Below are positions 60,916 to 64,000 of a DNA stretch of 64,000 bases, piece by piece. This DNA comes from Gemmatimonadaceae bacterium (GTDB lineage Bacteria; Gemmatimonadota; Gemmatimonadetes; Gemmatimonadales; Gemmatimonadaceae), in the NCBI GenBank assembly GCA_025934775.1, contig JAICWO010000010.1, positions 124,001 to 188,000 of the forward strand. The letters run 5' to 3'. A program made the position numbers and the translations under genes. Every line of letters starts with the position of its first letter. Within the stretch, counting starts at the first letter, position 1. The notes beneath the pieces were generated by a model that made no database searches, was not told the DNA's origin, and saw only the letters and a program-made list of their open reading frames with translations.

Positions 60916-61644
60916 TTAGAAAATCCTCATCCGTTCCCGCCGCAACTTCCCCAGGAGCTCCTCCGCCGTCCATCCCGGCTCGACCTTGATCCGGTAGAGC
61001 CCGAACGGATTGGTGCGGCGGGAGCTCGTGCGGCCGCCGCCGCGGAGCGCGGCGCGGTAGCCCGCTTCGCGCGCGAGCGCGCGGACGGTTCGGCTCTGAT
61101 TGCTGTAGGGATACGCGAACACGTCCGGCGCGCGGCCCAGCACCTGCTCGAGCCGCTCGCGCGAGCGACGCAGCTCGTCGCGGGCGCGATCCGGCGCGAT
61201 GCGCGCGAGTGGAGGATGCGTCACGCTATGTGCGCCGAACGCCACACCCTCGTCTTGCAGCGCGCAGAGTTGCTCGGCGTCGAGCAGCCGCTCCTGCGGC
61301 TCGTCCGCGTCCCAGACGTTCGTTCCGCCGATCTGGCCGGAGACGATGAACATCAGCGCACCCAGGCCGCGCGCGCGAAGGACCGGCCACGCGTTCCGCG
61401 CGAAGCAAGTGTAGCCGTCGTCGAACGTGATGATCACCGGCCGCTCGGGAATATGCGCCGCGCGGCCGTCGCGATACGCGAGCCAGTCCGCGACCGTGAT
61501 CGAGCGATACCCGGATTCGACCAGCGCATCCATCTGCTGCTCGAAACGCTCCGGGCTCACGTAGTTTCCAACGCGCCGGACGCCGGGTCGCAGCTCGTCG
61601 ACCTTGTGGTACATCAGGATCGGGAGCTTCACCCGTCGCCGCAT
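60916..61644 (-). CDS. Polysaccharide deacetylase (NodB/CE4 domain)
   Basis: A 242-residue CE4 enzyme. MYHKVDE at the start, VIITFDDGYTC (catalytic Asp/metal Asp), HSVTHPPL (metal His pair) and FAYPYSNQ are the NodB motifs. It removes acetyl groups from N-acetylated sugars in polymers such as peptidoglycan, chitin-like or capsular polysaccharides. It has no signal peptide, so it may act on cytosolic or membrane-linked intermediates. Its start overlaps the end of the glycosyltransferase by 16 bp, so the two act together on a surface glycan. Confidence 0.9.
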   Translation of the reverse strand: MRRRVKLPILMYHKVDELRPGVRRVGNYVSPERFEQQMDALVESGYRSITVADWLAYRDGRAAHIPERPVIITFDDGYTCFARNAWPVLRARGLGALMFIVSGQIGGTNVWDADEPQERLLDAEQLCALQDEGVAFGAHSVTHPPLARIAPDRARDELRRSRERLEQVLGRAPDVFAYPYSNQSRTVRALAREAGYRAALRGGGRTSSRRTNPFGLYRIKVEPGWTAEELLGKLRRERMRIF

Positions 61645-62468
61645 TCGCTCCGCGTCGCCAGGAACGCGTACTTGAGAAACGCGGCGAATGCGCCGAGCGC
61701 GGCGACGACGAGGCCGACCAATCCGTCGCGCCAGCCGGAAAAGACGACGTAGTCACGCACGAAGCGCCATGCGGGCCGGAGCGCGATCGCCGCGTACCCG
61801 GCCCGGCGGCCGCGCGCATGGAGATCGTCCGCGCCCCAGCGGGCGTACTTCACGATCTTCGCCACGTGATGCGCGATGTCGCGATACGGCTCGTGCACGA
61901 TCGTTCCCGTGAGCGTCCCAACGTCATTGATCGGCTCGAGATGCTCGTGCACGCGGCAGCAGCGGTAGCGCCGCTCGCGCGTGAACAGACGCACGTGCCA
62001 GTCGCGTCCCCATGGGCCGTAGCGAAGCTCGCGGCCGAGGTAGCGATTCCTAAACTTCATGCGATACGCGGCATGCGCACGAGCGCCGGCCACCACCACC
62101 TGCCCGATTTCCGCGCGCAGCTGCGCGGACACCTGCTCATCGGCGTCGAGGGCGAGAATCCAGTGGTTGGCCGCGGCTTCGATGCCCGCGTTCCGCTGCG
62201 CGGCGATCGTCTGGCCCTCCACCGTGATCACGCGCGCGCCAGCGGCAGCGGCCAGCGTCGGTGTGCCGTCGCTCGAGCCGCCGTCGACCACGATCACTTC
62301 ATCGGCCCAATCGAGCTCGCTCACGACGCGCTCAATCCGCTCGGCTTCGTTCAGCGTCGGGATGACGACGCTGAGTGGAGCTCGGGCGCGCGCGGCGGGG
62401 CCGGCGCGGTGCGCAGGCCAATCGCCGATACGGATGTTGACAGGAACGCGGAGGGGTGGGGCGGACAT
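61629..62468 (-). CDS. Family 2 glycosyltransferase, WaaE/KdtX-like
   Basis: A 279-residue GT-A enzyme. LSVVIPTLNEAERIERVV and VIVVDGGSSDGTP are the nucleotide-sugar start; ALDADEQVS holds the DxD-type metal site. KFRNRYLGRELRYGPWGRDW and RVHEHLEPI match the WaaE/KdtX subgroup that adds a sugar to the lipopolysaccharide core. C-terminal hydrophobic residues (GLVGLVVAALGAFAAFLKYAF) suggest a membrane-associated tail. ATG 62468 is chosen over longer starts because upstream residues are not conserved. Operon with the polysaccharide deacetylase. Confidence 0.9.
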   Translation of the reverse strand: MSAPPLRVPVNIRIGDWPAHRAGPAARARAPLSVVIPTLNEAERIERVVSELDWADEVIVVDGGSSDGTPTLAAAAGARVITVEGQTIAAQRNAGIEAAANHWILALDADEQVSAQLRAEIGQVVVAGARAHAAYRMKFRNRYLGRELRYGPWGRDWHVRLFTRERRYRCCRVHEHLEPINDVGTLTGTIVHEPYRDIAHHVAKIVKYARWGADDLHARGRRAGYAAIALRPAWRFVRDYVVFSGWRDGLVGLVVAALGAFAAFLKYAFLATRSECGDG

Positions 62469-62854
62469 GTGTGTCGGCTGGCCTGCGTTTGCCGCGCGGG
62501 AGGCGGCGACACAAGGTATTGGTCGCCCATCGGGTGGACGACCATTGACCATTGATCACACAGCTGCGCCTTTCTGTCAAGCCGGAAAATCTTTACGCGG
62601 GCGCTCGAATGTCCACGAGCTTGACCCTGCTTGAGGCTGGTCGGCGCCTCGTCGTCTTACGTGGCTAAGTATATGTAAATAAAGTTTTTTTAGCGCGCTC
62701 GTGCTCCGCTGGCGACCGAGCTCGCCGAGCACAGGGTTTGGCGAGCGTCACTCTTGCGAAGAGGTAAGCTTTCAAAATTTCGTCACAGTGAGAAGCCGGT
62801 TTGGCCCAAATCATCCGGCGATGGCGCGGTGGGCGCCGGCGGATCGAACACGGC
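62469..62854. other. Intergenic region with promoter-like AT tract
   Basis: No gene is evident. Bases 62661-62690 (taagtatatgtaaataaag then a run of T) are strikingly AT-rich and could be the minus-strand promoter of the glycosyltransferase operon, or the T-run could end a transcript. Nothing else recognisable. Confidence 0.4.
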
Positions 62855-63673
62855 TTACTTGCGCCGGATCGAGACGCTTCCGTTCGTGGTGGTCGCGCGG
62901 ATCAGCGGTCCGCCGCTCCCGATTTGCGTCGAGATGTCACGCCGAATCGAGCCCTGCACCGTGATCGGGAAATCGACGTTGAGGCTCCCGTTCACCGTGC
63001 CCGTCTCCAGCCTCGCGTTGTAGTTCGACGGCAGCGTGATTCGCACACTGCCGTTCGTCGAGCGCAGCTCGAGGCCGGCGCCATTCCAGCGGTCGCCGCT
63101 CACGTCGGCGGTGACGCCGCCGTTGGTCGTCGTGCCGCGGACGTCGCCCGCCGCGTCGGTCACATGGAGGCCGCCATTGGTCGTCTCCATGTCGACCCGC
63201 GCGTTCACGTCATCGACCGAGATGCCGCCGTTGTGCGCATCGAGCCGCAGATCCGTCTGGCGCGGCACCCAGATCTCGTAGCTCACCGACCATGACGTGT
63301 GCCGGCCGTACTCACGCGGCCCGTCGGCGCGGATCTCACCGTTTCCCGTCGCGATCGTGATCTGCTTGGCGATGTCGCGAGCCTCGGATTCGCTCTCGGC
63401 CTGCGCTTGCACCATGGCGGTCACCTGGATCTCGTGCTTGTCCCAGCCGTGGATGGTGATGCTGCCGTTCTGCCGCCCATCGACGTCCAGGCTCTTGGAT
63501 GCCGAGACCGTCGAGTTCCGCGTTTCGCAGAACCGGGGACGATCGTCGTCGTCAGAGTGACGGCAGTCGTCGAGCCACCGCTCGGCGCGGCTTTGCTGTG
63601 CGGTGGCAATTCGCGAGATGCAGAGGAGGGCGACGAGCATCGAAAGGTGCGAAGCCCGAGGGAAGCGAGGCAT
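62855..63673 (-). CDS. DUF4097-type beta-strand repeat protein, exported
   Basis: A 272-residue protein with a signal peptide (MLVALLCISRIATAQ) and a right-handed beta-repeat domain made of short repeats such as HNGGISVDDVNARVDMETTN, GGLHVTDAAGDVRGTTTN, GGVTADVSG and STNGSVRITLPS, typical of DUF4097/YvlB-like putative adhesin or polymer-binding folds. ATG 63673 begins the signal sequence; longer starts add an unrelated leader. It is divergent from the last gene of the window. The function of the family is not established. Confidence 0.85.
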   Translation of the reverse strand: MPRFPRASHLSMLVALLCISRIATAQQSRAERWLDDCRHSDDDDRPRFCETRNSTVSASKSLDVDGRQNGSITIHGWDKHEIQVTAMVQAQAESESEARDIAKQITIATGNGEIRADGPREYGRHTSWSVSYEIWVPRQTDLRLDAHNGGISVDDVNARVDMETTNGGLHVTDAAGDVRGTTTNGGVTADVSGDRWNGAGLELRSTNGSVRITLPSNYNARLETGTVNGSLNVDFPITVQGSIRRDISTQIGSGGPLIRATTTNGSVSIRRK

Positions 63674-63801
63674 GAGCGAGATCTCCGAGATGAGCGATTC
63701 GAGATGAGCGATTCGCGGTCTTGGACAGCGTCGCGCAGTCGATGGTTGGAACGGACCTGAACGGGTATATTCCGCGCGCGCCACTCCAATCTCATTCGAC
63801 A

Positions 63802-64000
63802 ATGAAACGCGCTATCTCACGCCGCATCACCAGCCGGCTCGCGTGCGCGTGTGTCGCGCTCCTGGCCGGCGCGCACGCTGCCCGCGCACAAGCCACCGGC
63901 GCACAAGCGGCGATCACCGCGGCCGAGCGACAGGCAGCCAATTCGCTGATCGACGCCGCACTCGCGGACACGCTCGGATACGAGCGGCTGGGCACGATGA
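63802..64000 (+). CDS. Exported protein, N-terminal fragment at window edge (probably M28-like peptidase)
   Basis: The first 66 residues are visible before the window ends. A signal peptide (RLACACVALLAGAHAARAQ) is followed by AEQ-type helices (ITAAERQAANSLIDAALADT, LGYERLGTM). This lead-in resembles secreted M28 aminopeptidases of this bacterial type, but the catalytic part is beyond the edge, so the call is tentative. The upstream region is shared with the divergent DUF4097 gene. Confidence 0.55.
   Translation, partial: MKRAISRRITSRLACACVALLAGAHAARAQATGAQAAITAAERQAANSLIDAALADTLGYERLGTM

Overview
The window is high-GC bacterial DNA that best fits the Gemmatimonadota, with Acidobacteriota the next candidate. 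This rests on the mix of families, not on any marker gene: an ADOP-type orphan permease, secreted M14 carboxypeptidases and BNR/sortilin-like beta-propellers with Gly/Arg-rich inserts, a PIG-L deacetylase relative, a BlaI/M56 pair and a bacterial Ku/LigD system. Most genes are short chromosomal operons joined by ATGA or GTGA overlaps. No prophage, plasmid or CRISPR signature was seen.

Layout. 0-1.4 kb: a decayed IS3-family element inserted in a DsbA-like gene, next to an AT-richer patch. 1.5-14.5 kb: secreted M14 peptidase, ADOP permease, split TPP decarboxylase (ComD/ComE-like), SDR, an amidohydrolase fused to an outer-membrane beta-barrel domain, and a large BNR protein. 14.5-24.4 kb: a repeat, a DDAH plus MFS-spermidine synthase pair, a LOG-family protein, a BlaI/M56 regulatory pair with its palindromic operator, and a PIG-L protein that has lost its zinc ligands. 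24.6-27.8 kb: a DEAD-box helicase coupled to two GNATs and a DUF3565 protein. 27.7-32.1 kb: a complete NHEJ operon (ku, ligD, an unknown gene, ligC). 32.2-32.6 kb: a cluster of DnaA-box-like sites, which is either a candidate origin or a DnaA-binding control region. 32.7-35.6 kb: small unknown genes. 35.6-42 kb: aminotransferase, ArsR regulator, sigma factor, MsrA, ABC exporter, L,D-transpeptidase and tRNA-Asn. 42.1-52.6 kb: a substrate-binding lipoprotein coupled to a chemoreceptor, an FAD oxidoreductase, PRC-barrel, serine hydrolase and HrpB. 52.6-64 kb: lipoproteins, matrixin, a second M14 peptidase, a second BNR protein, polysaccharide deacetylase plus glycosyltransferase, a DUF4097 protein and the start of another secreted protein.

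Taken together, the gene content suggests an organism that feeds on extracellular peptides and amide compounds (M14, amidohydrolase, serine hydrolase, BNR, probable M28). Stress and repair functions are NHEJ, MsrA, sigma/ArsR and the BlaI/M56 relay. The most unusual items are the DnaA-box cluster beside the ku operon, the unknown protein inside the NHEJ operon, the amidohydrolase/beta-barrel fusion, the apparently dead PIG-L enzyme opposite a sensor with a duplicated TonB-C domain, and the Gly/Arg-rich inserts shared by unrelated secreted enzymes.
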